The notes under the pieces are model-generated. The model ran no database searches. It had not been told where the DNA came from and saw only the letters and a list, made by a program, of their open reading frames with translations. Position numbers and translations under genes: made by a program. DNA of 9,388 nucleotides from Competibacteraceae bacterium UBA2792 (GTDB lineage Bacteria; Pseudomonadota; Gammaproteobacteria; Competibacterales; Competibacteraceae): the NCBI GenBank assembly GCA_002352125.1, contig DEHU01000291.1, positions 1 to 9,388 on the forward strand, in the 5' to 3' direction. Shown in pieces: positions 1-8,213 of the stretch; position 1 is the stretch's first letter, and every line of letters begins with the position of its first letter.

Positions 1-513
1 GCGATGGTGTGCGCGCTGTCGGAAGGGCAGCTATACAAATTCAATCTGCGCAGCCGCGAGCTGGGCATGAAGTCTACCGCCCGCTTCGTCGGCGTGCTGG
101 AGCAGACCGGGCGGCTGAAGCGGGAAAACGAGCTATTCGCCAACTTGGAACTGGAAGATCGCAAGACCCGGTTGCCGGAGGCGACTTTCGATTTCTACGC
201 GCCGGTGTTTCTGGGTTTCCGGCAATTGAACGTCGAACGCTGGCCGGCCACGCCGTTGTATCGCATCACCTTCGCCCATCCGCGCGACGCGAGCGCCAAG
301 GCGCTGCCGCTCAAGGTTACGCTGGAGCGTTCGACCGAGGAGAACGTCGATCTCGATTTCAAGGTCATCGCCGTGGCAGACGCCGACGGTAACCAGCAGC
401 CGAACGGCGTGGTTTTGCTCAAGCTGCAAACCTTGAAGGACGAATACGGCTACTGGCTGGATACCGGCATTTTCTCGATCTCGGCCCGCGCCGGCGACGC
501 GCCGCGACACTGA
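1..513 (+). CDS. srfB: SrfB-family protein, C-terminal part (5' end outside window)
   Basis: The frame is open from base 1 to a TGA at 511-513, giving 170 residues. The gene clearly continues upstream, so the ATG at 4 is probably internal. The fragment has no membrane segment. It alternates short beta strands and loops (PVFLGFRQLNVERW, ATPLYRITF, PLKVTLERS) and ends in a segment containing EYGYWLDTGIFSI, which I recognise as the style of the SrfB C-terminus. SrfB proteins are about 1000 residues long and are thought, from memory of the family, to contain an Hsp70/actin-like ATPase fold. That domain would lie upstream and cannot be seen here. The call rests on this C-terminal pattern plus a confident srfC further down the same strand. 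In Salmonella srfB and srfC are adjacent, whereas here two genes separate them. If the call is wrong, this is the tail of another large cytosolic protein of the same locus. Confidence 0.72.
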   Translation, partial: AMVCALSEGQLYKFNLRSRELGMKSTARFVGVLEQTGRLKRENELFANLELEDRKTRLPEATFDFYAPVFLGFRQLNVERWPATPLYRITFAHPRDASAKALPLKVTLERSTEENVDLDFKVIAVADADGNQQPNGVVLLKLQTLKDEYGYWLDTGIFSISARAGDAPRH

Positions 514-543
514 TTGTTCCGGCGCCGGCCGCTAATTCCACTC

Positions 544-1650
544 ATGAGCGATATCCCCTTGCATCCCAGTCTCCGCCGTTTGGCGGCCAAGCACCGCAGT
601 TTGCTGCGATTGCTGAGCATGTTGCTGTTTTTGTGCATGTCCGGAACGATGATCGCGATCGTGATCATCGCATTTTCCAGCGGCGATCTCTTCGATCTTT
701 TGCTGATGGGGCTCGTCGGCTTTCTCATGTTGCCGACGGTGCTGCTGCTGAGTTGGCTGATGAGGCGCCTGGATCGCTGGCTGTCGCGGCAATTGGAGCA
801 GGCCAGCGAACTGTTGCGGGAGGGCCAGCCGCTGCCCGTCCGGCTGGCGCCGATGGGGCTGACCAATCGGGCCGGCACCTTGGTAACGGTGCATTCCTTG
901 GCCGGGAATGCGACCGCCCAGCCGCTTCATGCGCTGATCAACCCATCTTTTCGCTGGAGTCCGCCGCCAGCCGGAGACGTGACGGTCCAACTCTATTGCC
1001 GGGATTTGCGGCCCGGTGCAGGATGGGCCGCGCTCCAGCCCGACGGCAAGCCTCTACTGGGAAAGATGGTGGATCTGGTGGCCTATTACCGCCAAATCCG
1101 GCTTTGGGCCATCATATCCTTGGCGCTGATAGCGGCCGCTGTGGCGGTCGTGGCTGCACCGGGCATCGGCGAATATCGCGATTACCGCCAATTCGAGCAA
1201 GATTTGCAATCCGCCGTAGCCAGCGGTGACTGGCCACAAAGTCCAGCGAAGGTATTGAGCGCCGAACTAAAGACCGCCCAAATTTCCAAGAGTAGCTGGA
1301 CGACCGGATATTGGGCGCAAATCGAATTCGAGTATTTCGCCGCTGGAACAAGACAGCGGAGTAACGTTCTCTATTTCTGTAACCGGCCGATCAAAAATCG
1401 CCAAATCGCCGAAACTTGGTTAGATCGGTATTCGCCAGAGGCGAAGGTGACGGCACGATACAATCCAGCCGAGCCGGACCGTGCCGTGCTGGAAGCGGGA
1501 TATACCGTCGCTTGCGAATCCGCATTGGCCGAGAAGCGATTGGCTGCTGCGGTTTTTGCCGCAATTGCCGGGCTGTTGCTACTGGTGGCATTGGCGGTGC
1601 TGGGGCAGTTTCGCCGATATCGCCGGGCGATTTCCGTGCCGGACGATTGA
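544..1650 (+). CDS. DUF3592-domain multi-pass inner-membrane protein
   Basis: This 368-residue protein has four predicted membrane helices at about residues 24-46, 50-72, 187-207 and 335-355. A cytosolic or periplasmic loop of about 115 residues lies between helices 2 and 3. A DUF3592-like domain at about 234-325 lies between helices 3 and 4: a PAKVLSAEL strand, a YWAQIEFEYF strand, the N-terminus of a helix after NRPIKNRQIAETWL, and the characteristic YNPAEPDRAVLE end (about 307-318). DUF3592 proteins are widespread membrane proteins of unknown biochemical role. I chose the ATG at 544. An in-frame TTG at 514 directly follows the TGA of the upstream gene and would add 10 Arg/Pro-rich residues. 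Neither start has a visible Shine-Dalgarno sequence, so translation is probably coupled to the upstream gene only 30 bp away. A perfect palindrome CCGGCGCCGG (519-528) sits in that spacer. By position it is a membrane partner of the Srf proteins, which is inference. Confidence 0.8.
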   Translation: MSDIPLHPSLRRLAAKHRSLLRLLSMLLFLCMSGTMIAIVIIAFSSGDLFDLLLMGLVGFLMLPTVLLLSWLMRRLDRWLSRQLEQASELLREGQPLPVRLAPMGLTNRAGTLVTVHSLAGNATAQPLHALINPSFRWSPPPAGDVTVQLYCRDLRPGAGWAALQPDGKPLLGKMVDLVAYYRQIRLWAIISLALIAAAVAVVAAPGIGEYRDYRQFEQDLQSAVASGDWPQSPAKVLSAELKTAQISKSSWTTGYWAQIEFEYFAAGTRQRSNVLYFCNRPIKNRQIAETWLDRYSPEAKVTARYNPAEPDRAVLEAGYTVACESALAEKRLAAAVFAAIAGLLLLVALAVLGQFRRYRRAISVPDD

Positions 1651-1664
1651 ACGCTTTATATCGG

Positions 1665-1702
1665 TTTCTCTGTCGAGAGAGAGCGAGCATCGAGCCGGCT
1701 CT
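1665..1702 (+). other. Hairpins after the DUF3592 gene, possible weak terminator
   Basis: Fifteen bases past the DUF3592 stop, TTTCTCT (1665-1671) can pair with AGAGAGA (1676-1682) around a GTCG loop, giving seven pairs with one G-U. An alternative stem AGAGC (1680-1684) with GCTCT (1698-1702) overlaps it and contains most of the palindrome GAGCCGGCTC (1692-1701). Only a short TTT (1702-1704) follows, not a real U-tract. This could be a leaky terminator or an mRNA processing hairpin separating the srfB-DUF3592 unit from the next gene. The two stems share bases and are mutually exclusive. Confidence 0.3.
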
Positions 1703-1765
1703 TTGTCCAGCCGCTAGTTCCTGAGGTTTCGAAGTCCATCCCAGAGCAAAAATACGCTTGCCCGC

Positions 1766-1771
1766 TACAAT
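1766..1771 (+). promoter_or_regulatory. Candidate -10 box (TACAAT) for the c-di-GMP gene
   Basis: TACAAT in the context GCTACAATTTG lies 83 bp upstream of the chosen start, inside the longest upstream non-coding gap of this half of the window. It matches the sigma-70 -10 consensus at five of six bases. I see no good -35 hexamer at the 16-18 bp spacing, so either an activator is needed or the match is chance. The same word precedes srfC and the last gene. Confidence 0.35.
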
Positions 1772-1843
1772 TTGATTTGTTTTGGCCAATCTGTTCGAGC
1801 CGATCCGGCGAGCGAACGGATTCCGGCCAGATGGCGTTTCGGA

Positions 1844-1850
1844 AGGAGAG
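1844..1850 (+). promoter_or_regulatory. Strong ribosome binding site that decides the c-di-GMP gene start
   Basis: AGGAGAG within GGAAGGAGAG is the best Shine-Dalgarno sequence in the window apart from that at 8201. AGGAG ends 5 bases before the in-frame GTG at 1854 and 11 bases before the in-frame ATG at 1860. The GTG is the better-spaced start. The far-upstream in-frame TTG at 1782 has no such site. Confidence 0.7.
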
Positions 1851-1853
1851 AAT

Positions 1854-4800
1854 GTGGCGATGCCCAGTTGGGTTTTCGGCTTGACGATCAAGTTCCCGTT
1901 GTTTGTTCTCGCGTTGTTGCTCGCGGTGATCTGGGGATTGGCCGGTTATTTCAACTTTTCTCTCAAACGCGATTTGGAACACTTGCTCTCGGCTCAACAG
2001 TTTTCAGCCGTTTCGGTCATTGCGGCGAGCATCGAGCAGGAAACCCATCTTCGTCTGAAAACGCTCGGCGAATTGGCTCAAGCGATCAGTCAGCGCGATT
2101 TGATCGGCGACCCAAAGCGAATCGGTGCGTTTTTGTACGACAATCTAGCAGTCAGCGTGTTGTTTAATGGCGGCTTTTTCGTGCTCGATACCAGCGGAAT
2201 TTGCCTTGCTGATGCCCCGCGCATGGCGGGTCGAGTCGGTTTGAATTTGTCCGGCCGCGAATATTTCACCATCGCGCTGACGCAGCGAGAGCCGGTCGTC
2301 GGTATGTTGCGGGCGGGCAAGTTGTCTGGGCGGCCGCAAGTGGCGATGAGCGCACCGATCATCGACGCCGCCGGCCAGGCTGTGGGAGTGCTGGTCGGCA
2401 TCGTTTACCTCGACGTCGAGAATTATGTCGGCCGGGTTATCGCCACCTATGACGGCGAGTCGAATGGCGTCCTGATCATCGATCCCCGGAGCGGTCTTTT
2501 CGTCGCAGCGACCGATCCCAGCCGCATCTTCCGGCCGATTCCCGCTCCAGGCATCAACCGAATGCATGATCGCTACATGGGAGGTTACGAAGGCTCCGGG
2601 ATTGCGGTGAGTTCGCGTGGCGTCGAGGAGCTGTCTTCCAGCCACCGCATTCCGTCGACCGGCTGGTTTGCGGTGGCGGCGTTGCCCACCGAGAAGGTTT
2701 TCGCGCCGGTGGCGGCAATGCAGGAAACGATCTTGGGCGTGGCCTTGGCGCTCTCTTTGGTGGTTCCGGTCCTGGTCGTATGGATGGCAGGACGTTGGCT
2801 CGGGCCGTTGCGGCAGACGACGTTCGCCTTGCGCCAGATGACCTCTGGCCGTCGTGCTTTAGCGGCATTGCCCGTGACGACCCGCGACGAGGTCGGCGAA
2901 TTGATCGAGAGTTTCAACGAGCTGGTTCGAGATATCGACGACCGCAAGAAAGCGGCAACCGCCCTGCGGCAAAGCGAGGAGCGGTATCGGGCGGTGGTGG
3001 ATTTATCCCCGGATGCCATTTACGTGCATCGTAACGGCGTCATGGTCATGGCCAACCGCTCGACGCTGCGGTTATACGGTGCCGAGAGCGAGAACCAGTT
3101 GCGGGGTTTGCCCTGGACCGCGTGGGTGCATCCCGATTATCGCGAAGTGGCGCAGCAGCGACAGCAGTTTCTTCGGAAAGCGAGCGGTCCCATCGCGTTA
3201 CCGGCCATGGAACAACGCCATTTGCGGATGGATGGATCCCACGTCGAAGTCGAAGTGACGGCGAGCAATATCATGCTTGCCGAAGGTCCGGCGATCCTGA
3301 CGATCGCCCGCGACATTACCCAGCGCCGGGCCGACGAGGCTAGGCTCGAAGCCTTGCTGGCACAGCAAGATGCCCTGCTCAACAATGCCCTCATCGGTAT
3401 CGCCTTGCTCAAAGAGCGGGTAATTACCCAATGTAACCGCCGCTTCGAAGAGCTGTTTGGCTACGCCGAGGACGAGATGCTGGGCCAGGGAACCGAAATC
3501 CTCTATCCGACCGTGGAATTTTACGACGCGATCGGCGAGCGTGCTTATAGCGCCTTGGCCGTTGGTGAAACCTATATCGAGGAGGTTTGGTTCAAGCGCA
3601 AGGACGGTAGCCGGTTTTGGGGCTATCTACATGGAAAAGCGTTGGATTTGCAGCAGCCACGGGGCGCGAGCGTGTGGATCTTCGCCGACCTGACCGAGCA
3701 GAAGCATGCCCAGGAACGATTGCGGCTAGCGGCGAGCGTATTCGAAAACACGGCTGAAGGCATCATGATTACCGATACCGACCGGATCATTTTGGCAATC
3801 AACCGGGGATTCACCGAAATTACCGGCTATGCTGCCGAGGAAGTGATCGGCAAGACTCCCGCCTTGCTGCATTCCGGCCGTCAATCTCCGGTGGTCTATC
3901 GCGAAATGTGGGAAGCGATTCGACGAAGCGGCAAATGGCGCGGCGAGATTTGGAACCGCCGCAAGAATGGCGAGATCTACGCGGAACTGCTGTCGATCAG
4001 TGCCGTGAAAGACGAAGACGGCCAAGCGACGCATTATGTGGGCGTGTTTTCGGACATTACGGCGCAAAAACAAGCCGAACAACAATTGTCGTTTCTCGCG
4101 CATCACGATTCGTTGACCGGGTTGCCGAATCGCGTTTTATTCAACGACCGCTTGACTCATGCCATCCGTCGTGCAGCTCGGGAAAGCGTGCAAGTGGCTG
4201 TGCTTTTTATCGACCTGGACCACTTCAAGAACGTCAACGATACGTTGGGTCACCATCTTGGTGATCGTTTGCTATGGATGGTTACCGGGGAATTGCAGAA
4301 AACAGTTCGAGCCAGCGATACGCTGGCTCGACTCGGCGGCGACGAATTCGCGTTGTTGGTCGAGGGTCTCGACGGTGTGCAGGACGCTTTTCTGGTAGCG
4401 CAAAAGCTGCTCGGTGTTTTCGCGCAATCGTTCGCGCTAGCCGAGCACGAGCTTTACATTTCCGCTAGCATCGGGATCGCCATGTATCCGAACGATGGCC
4501 AGGACGCGCACGATCTGGTCAAGAATGCTGATGCTGCGATGTATCAAGCCAAGGCCAAAGGACGAAACAGCTACCATTGCTATGCTAAAGAACTAACCGC
4601 TTACGCGGTCGAACGATTGCAGCTCGAAGCGATGTTGCGACGCTCGATCCAGCTCAACGAACTGGTCGTTTATTTTCAGCCTCAGGTGGAGTTGTCCACC
4701 GGCGCGCTTATCGGTGCCGAAGCGCTGGTTCGCTGGTGTCATCCCGAATTGGGATTGGTTCCTCCCGCGAAGTTCATTCCGCTAGCCGAAGAAATGGGCT

Positions 4801-5447
4801 TCATCGCGGCGTTGGGGGAATGGGTTCTGCGGGAGGCCAGCTCCAAACTAGAGGTTTGGCGCGCGGCGGGTTACGGACTGCCCAAAATTTCCGTCAACCT
4901 GTCCATCAAGCAGTTCGAGCGCGGCGATCTAGTCGATTTGGTGGAGAAAATCCTCGCCGAGACCGGATTGCCCCCCGAATGCCTCGAAATGGAAATCACC
5001 GAGTCTTTCATCGCGAGAGCCGAAGATGCGGTTCGCTTTGTCGGCCATTTGCGGGCGCTCGGTGTTCATCTATCGGTAGACGATTTCGGGACCGGTTATT
5101 CGTCGTTGGCGTATCTGAAACGTTTGCCATTGCAGACGCTCAAGATCGATAAATCTTTCGTGGGGGACATCGGCCGTGACGCGAACAACGAAGCCATCGT
5201 TCGCACCATCATCGCATTGGCAAGAAATCTTGGGTTAGCCGTGATCGCCGAAGGCGTGGAAACGGAGGAGCAGGTGGATTTTCTGTTGCAAGAAGGTTGT
5301 CGGATCGGTCAAGGTTATTATTTTGACCGGCCGCTGCCGGAAGAAGAGTTCGTCGCGCGCTGGTTGAGTCAAATTCCGAACGGTCCGACTCATCGCGTTA
5401 CAATGCCTAATAAATTGAGCCACTTTTCGCCAACAAACTCGTTATGA
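1854..5447 (+). CDS. Membrane-bound c-di-GMP cyclase/phosphodiesterase: Cache-HAMP-PAS-PAS-PAS-GGDEF-EAL
   Basis: This 1197-residue protein (GTG start; ATG at 1860 possible) makes and/or degrades the second messenger c-di-GMP at the inner membrane. Approximate domain order: TM1 8-32; periplasmic Cache-like sensor 36-280; TM2 292-313; HAMP 314-366; PAS 371-491, 501-616 and 622-741; GGDEF 746-911; EAL 921-1171. The cyclase site is intact (GGDEF at 828-832, preceded by [12 protein letters not shown]), and RASD at 819-822 is the product-inhibition I-site at the usual spacing. The phosphodiesterase site is also intact: EAL at 956-958, SVNLS, EMEITES near 1046-1051, DDFGTGYSS at 1076-1084, LKIDKSF, AEGVE and QGY. 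Either activity or both are therefore possible, and the sequence does not say which dominates. Periplasmic ligand binding would pass through HAMP and the PAS domains to the output domains. The last ~20 residues after the EAL domain look non-homologous and run into srfC with a 4-bp ATGA overlap. Its placement between srfB and srfC is unusual. Confidence 0.96.
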   Translation: MAMPSWVFGLTIKFPLFVLALLLAVIWGLAGYFNFSLKRDLEHLLSAQQFSAVSVIAASIEQETHLRLKTLGELAQAISQRDLIGDPKRIGAFLYDNLAVSVLFNGGFFVLDTSGICLADAPRMAGRVGLNLSGREYFTIALTQREPVVGMLRAGKLSGRPQVAMSAPIIDAAGQAVGVLVGIVYLDVENYVGRVIATYDGESNGVLIIDPRSGLFVAATDPSRIFRPIPAPGINRMHDRYMGGYEGSGIAVSSRGVEELSSSHRIPSTGWFAVAALPTEKVFAPVAAMQETILGVALALSLVVPVLVVWMAGRWLGPLRQTTFALRQMTSGRRALAALPVTTRDEVGELIESFNELVRDIDDRKKAATALRQSEERYRAVVDLSPDAIYVHRNGVMVMANRSTLRLYGAESENQLRGLPWTAWVHPDYREVAQQRQQFLRKASGPIALPAMEQRHLRMDGSHVEVEVTASNIMLAEGPAILTIARDITQRRADEARLEALLAQQDALLNNALIGIALLKERVITQCNRRFEELFGYAEDEMLGQGTEILYPTVEFYDAIGERAYSALAVGETYIEEVWFKRKDGSRFWGYLHGKALDLQQPRGASVWIFADLTEQKHAQERLRLAASVFENTAEGIMITDTDRIILAINRGFTEITGYAAEEVIGKTPALLHSGRQSPVVYREMWEAIRRSGKWRGEIWNRRKNGEIYAELLSISAVKDEDGQATHYVGVFSDITAQKQAEQQLSFLAHHDSLTGLPNRVLFNDRLTHAIRRAARESVQVAVLFIDLDHFKNVNDTLGHHLGDRLLWMVTGELQKTVRASDTLARLGGDEFALLVEGLDGVQDAFLVAQKLLGVFAQSFALAEHELYISASIGIAMYPNDGQDAHDLVKNADAAMYQAKAKGRNSYHCYAKELTAYAVERLQLEAMLRRSIQLNELVVYFQPQVELSTGALIGAEALVRWCHPELGLVPPAKFIPLAEEMGFIAALGEWVLREASSKLEVWRAAGYGLPKISVNLSIKQFERGDLVDLVEKILAETGLPPECLEMEITESFIARAEDAVRFVGHLRALGVHLSVDDFGTGYSSLAYLKRLPLQTLKIDKSFVGDIGRDANNEAIVRTIIALARNLGLAVIAEGVETEEQVDFLLQEGCRIGQGYYFDRPLPEEEFVARWLSQIPNGPTHRVTMPNKLSHFSPTNSL
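5399..5404 (+). promoter_or_regulatory. Candidate internal -10 box (TACAAT) for srfC
   Basis: TACAAT in the context GCGTTACAATGCC lies 40 bp upstream of the srfC ATG, inside the 3' end of the c-di-GMP gene and past its EAL domain. No convincing -35 is seen; TTCCGA at a 19-bp spacing is the closest. A 6-bp inverted repeat TGAGTC (5365-5370) / GACTCA (5387-5392) lies just upstream, where an operator could sit. The evidence is a single short motif in a plausible place. Confidence 0.35.
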
Positions 5448-8056
5448 CTGCTACCGACGCCACTCTCGGCAACGCATGCCGCGCCTTGAACCAAACCGGC
5501 ACTGAATTTCTGACTTGGCTGGAGGAAAATACCGAACGGGTTCGCCAGGAGCGAGCCGGGTTAACCAAGGAATTCCGTCGCCTTACCGCCCAGTCCCGAC
5601 GCTTGGAGCAGGCCGCGCAGCGGCCGATGTGCGTCGGTGTGTTCGGTCCCAGCCAGTCCGGCAAGTCCTACTTGATCTCGGCGCTGGCCCGCAAGGGCAC
5701 CGCGCCGCTGCTGGCCGATTTCGCCGGCCAGACCATCGACTTTATCCGCGACATCAATCCCGAAGGCGGACGGGAATCCACCGGGCTGGTGACCCGTTTC
5801 ACCTTGCAGCCGGCTTCCGGCGCGACCTCCGCCGCACCCGTGCAGATGCGGCTGCTGACCCAAACCGATCTGGTCAAGATTCTCGGCAATACCTACTACG
5901 CCGACTGCGATCACAGCGAAGACGAATCGTTGACCCAAGCCCAGTTGACCGAACTGTTGGACGGGCTCGCCAAGGTGGCGCAGGCCCAACCGGTAGACCC
6001 CTTGACCGCCGAGGACGTGTACGATTTGCAGGCGTATTTCGAGCGTTATTTCAAGGGCTTCGAGCGCATTCGCCTGTTGCGGCACGGGTACTGGGAACAG
6101 GCTGCTCACTTGGCGCCCCGCTTGCGCATCCAGGACCGGGCCAAATTGTTCGGCGTGATCTGGGCCGGGGTGGAGGCGTTCGACCGGCTCTACGCGCGGC
6201 TCTATGCTGGTTTGCAGGGACTGAATTTCGCCAGCGACGCTTGCGCTGGCTTGGAGGCGTTGTTGCCGCGCGAACAGAGCATCATCGACGTGCAGACCCT
6301 CAAGGGATTGGGGACCGGCAGCGGCCAAACGCTAACGTTGGCCGGTGCCAGCGGCGCGCAAGTGACGCTGCCGCGCAACGAGGTGACGGCATTGATCGCC
6401 GAGCTGCGGATCGTCATCGACGAGCAGCCCTGGGATTTTTTTCAGCACACCGATCTGCTGGATTTTCCCGGTGCCCGTTCCCGCGAACAGATCAAGGATT
6501 TGCCGGCGTTCCTCCAAAGTGACGACGCTTTGCAAAGCCTGTTCCTGCGCGGCAAGGTGGCTTATCTGTTCGAGCGTTACTGCGCCGAACAGGAACTGAC
6601 CAGCATGTTGCTGTGCATCGGTCCCAGCAACCAGGAAGTCAAGACGCTGCCGGAAATGGTTTTCGACTGGATCGCCAGCACCCACGGCACCACGCCGGAG
6701 CAGCGGACGCAACAGCCGACCGCGCTGTTTTTGGTGCTGACCAAATTCGATATGGAATTCGAGGAGAAGGCCGGCGAGCGTTCTCCCGAAAGCCGCTGGA
6801 TCACCCGCATGGAAAGTTCGCTGCTCAATTTCTTCGGCAAGCAGCACGACTGGCCGCGCCAGTGGGATAGCCAAGGTCCATTCCGCAACAGCTTTTGGCT
6901 GCGAAATCCCAATTTCAAGGCCAAGAATATTTTCGATTACGACGAGGAGGGCCGCGAGATCGGCGTCCGGCCTGGCGAGCGCAAGCGGATCGAGATGTTC
7001 AGGGAGGCCTTTCTCAAGGATTCATCTGCCAGCGCCCACTTTCAGAATCCCGAGCAGGCGTGGGAAGCAGGATTCGCGCTCAACGATGGCGGGATCAGCT
7101 ATTTGGCCGAGCACCTGCGTCCCCTATGCAATCCTGAACTGAAACGTCAGCAACTGGCCGGACAGGTGGCGCGCTTGCGCGAGCAAATGCTGGAGCGCAT
7201 GAGCCATTACTACGTCAGCGACGACCCGGAGCGGGAAATCGAAAAACGGCGGGCAGCGGCCCAACAGGTTGCCGGCAGTTTGATCGACTGTGCCGGCGAG
7301 CAGCGATTCGGCGAGCTGCTGCGTGCGTTGCAGGCCGACAGCGACGAGTTGGAAGGCATTTATTATCGCATCGAAACCCGGCTGCCGGACGAGAAGCAGG
7401 CTATCGGTGCCCCAGCCATCGGGGCGGTGGTGGATACGGGGAAGATGAAAGCATTGCTCGGCTTGGGTGTGCCCGCCGCCGGATCGGCCGAAGCGCCCCG
7501 CAAGGACGATGCGGCCCTCTTCGCCCGCGAAGCGGTGGCGGAATGGATGCGGGATTTGCAGGATTTGAGCGGCAACAAATCGTTGTGCGACTACTATCGG
7601 GTGCCGGAAACCCGCATGACCGAATTCGTTAAGGAATTGATCGCCGGCGCGCAGCGGTTGAAGCTGGAAGAACGGATCGAGACGCTGGTGCGGCAGGTGA
7701 CCAGTTTTCGTATGAAGTTCGAGCAGATCGTGGCCTTGCCGGCGCGGTTGACCGCCAATTTACTCAACGGTTACGTGGATTATCTGGGCTACGATGCGCT
7801 CAAGCTAGAACAGCGGCCCGCCTTGCCGTTGGAAAGCGGTCCCCGGCCGATATTTCCGCCACGGCCAGTTCCTCGCGGCGGCCCGCAATTGAGCGAACAA
7901 CAATCGACCTACGATCAGGATTACTACACCGACTGGATTCGCGCTTTTCTCGATCTGGTGGAACGCAATGCCCGCAGTCGCGATGGCGGCGAAGTAGACT
8001 TGGCCGCCAACCGGCGGCTGGGCGAACTGCTGACTCGCTTGCGGTCGGCTGCCTGA
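5444..8056 (+). CDS. srfC: SrfC-family putative virulence factor, dynamin-like/TRAFAC GTPase
   Basis: This 870-residue soluble protein matches the SrfC family (about 700-900 residues), a class of putative virulence factors with a GTPase domain. An amphipathic helical start (1-60) leads into the G1/Walker A motif GPSQSGKS at 68-75. ESTGLVTRF at 111-119 is a likely switch I. The G3 motif DFPG is at 340-343 and G4 TKFD at 433-436, on a strand (ALFLVL) typical of P-loop GTPases. About 265 residues separate G1 from G3, far more than in a small GTPase, so a mostly helical domain is inserted. Residues 560-640 and 690-775 are strongly helical and charged, as in dynamin-type stalks, and a Pro-rich stretch at 791-815 precedes a last short helical segment. 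No membrane helix is seen. The ATG at 5444 overlaps the upstream stop and has no Shine-Dalgarno sequence, pointing to coupled translation or a weak start. The next Met is at residue 62, directly before the G1 strand, so the ATG is well supported. The biochemical function of SrfC is not known. Confidence 0.9.
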   Translation: MTATDATLGNACRALNQTGTEFLTWLEENTERVRQERAGLTKEFRRLTAQSRRLEQAAQRPMCVGVFGPSQSGKSYLISALARKGTAPLLADFAGQTIDFIRDINPEGGRESTGLVTRFTLQPASGATSAAPVQMRLLTQTDLVKILGNTYYADCDHSEDESLTQAQLTELLDGLAKVAQAQPVDPLTAEDVYDLQAYFERYFKGFERIRLLRHGYWEQAAHLAPRLRIQDRAKLFGVIWAGVEAFDRLYARLYAGLQGLNFASDACAGLEALLPREQSIIDVQTLKGLGTGSGQTLTLAGASGAQVTLPRNEVTALIAELRIVIDEQPWDFFQHTDLLDFPGARSREQIKDLPAFLQSDDALQSLFLRGKVAYLFERYCAEQELTSMLLCIGPSNQEVKTLPEMVFDWIASTHGTTPEQRTQQPTALFLVLTKFDMEFEEKAGERSPESRWITRMESSLLNFFGKQHDWPRQWDSQGPFRNSFWLRNPNFKAKNIFDYDEEGREIGVRPGERKRIEMFREAFLKDSSASAHFQNPEQAWEAGFALNDGGISYLAEHLRPLCNPELKRQQLAGQVARLREQMLERMSHYYVSDDPEREIEKRRAAAQQVAGSLIDCAGEQRFGELLRALQADSDELEGIYYRIETRLPDEKQAIGAPAIGAVVDTGKMKALLGLGVPAAGSAEAPRKDDAALFAREAVAEWMRDLQDLSGNKSLCDYYRVPETRMTEFVKELIAGAQRLKLEERIETLVRQVTSFRMKFEQIVALPARLTANLLNGYVDYLGYDALKLEQRPALPLESGPRPIFPPRPVPRGGPQLSEQQSTYDQDYYTDWIRAFLDLVERNARSRDGGEVDLAANRRLGELLTRLRSAA

Positions 8057-8089
8057 GCCGAATTTCGCTCATCCCAGCGGCGCATCGCT

Positions 8090-8095
8090 TACAAT
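8090..8095 (+). promoter_or_regulatory. Candidate -10 box (TACAAT) for the last gene
   Basis: TACAAT in the context GCTTACAATCGCG lies 34 bp past the srfC stop and 119 bp before the next start, in non-coding DNA. There is no clear -35; TTTCGC at 8063-8068 is 21 bp away. If used, the transcript would carry a leader of roughly 110 bases containing the inverted repeats annotated below. Confidence 0.4.
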
Positions 8096-8118
8096 CGCGT
8101 TTAGCTCTTGCCCGCGAT

Positions 8119-8184
8119 TCCCTCCCGTCCGGCCTCGACACGTTCGAGCGAACCGTCGCCAGGGAGGGATATGAACGTTCGAAC
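8119..8184 (+). repeat. Nested inverted repeats in the srfC-downstream gap
   Basis: The gap from 8057 to 8213 has no gene. It holds a perfect 8-bp inverted repeat TCCCTCCC (8119-8126) / GGGAGGGA (8162-8169). Inside this lies a perfect 5-bp stem CTCGA (8134-8138) / TCGAG (8144-8148) with loop CACGT. Overlapping palindromes GAACGTTC (8173-8180) and GTTCGAAC (8177-8184) follow, and a related GTTCGAGCGAAC lies at 8142-8153. There is no U-tract, so this is not a standard terminator. It could be a leader structure or operator sites for the last gene. Confidence 0.4.
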
Positions 8185-8200
8185 AAACACGCAATGAATT

Positions 8201-8206
8201 CAGGAG
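8201..8206 (+). promoter_or_regulatory. Ribosome binding site of the last gene
   Basis: CAGGAG lies 7 bases before the ATG at 8214. Two other start-like codons are close: ATG at 8208 in another frame, and GTG at 8211 in frame but only 4 bases away. The spacing favours 8214. Confidence 0.7.
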
Positions 8207-8213
8207 AATGGTG

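Noticed and set aside
1782..1853. Upstream TTG start for the c-di-GMP gene
   Set aside because: The 24 extra residues have no family pattern, the TTG has no ribosome binding site, and a strong Shine-Dalgarno sequence sits right before 1854.
5561..6328. Antisense 255-codon frame inside srfC
   Set aside because: It is fully contained opposite the conserved GTPase region, and its composition is typical of a shadow frame.
1854..8056. Possible base-composition shift between the c-di-GMP gene and srfC as a sign of transfer
   Set aside because: Hand counts of single 60-base lines ranged from about 48 to 62% GC in the enzyme gene and about 52 to 67% in srfC. The ranges overlap too much to claim different origins.
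8173..8184. SOS-box-like GAAC/GTTC site
   Set aside because: The half-sites abut or face the wrong way for a GAAC-N4-GTTC box, and the flanking genes have no DNA-damage role. It is kept only as a generic palindrome.
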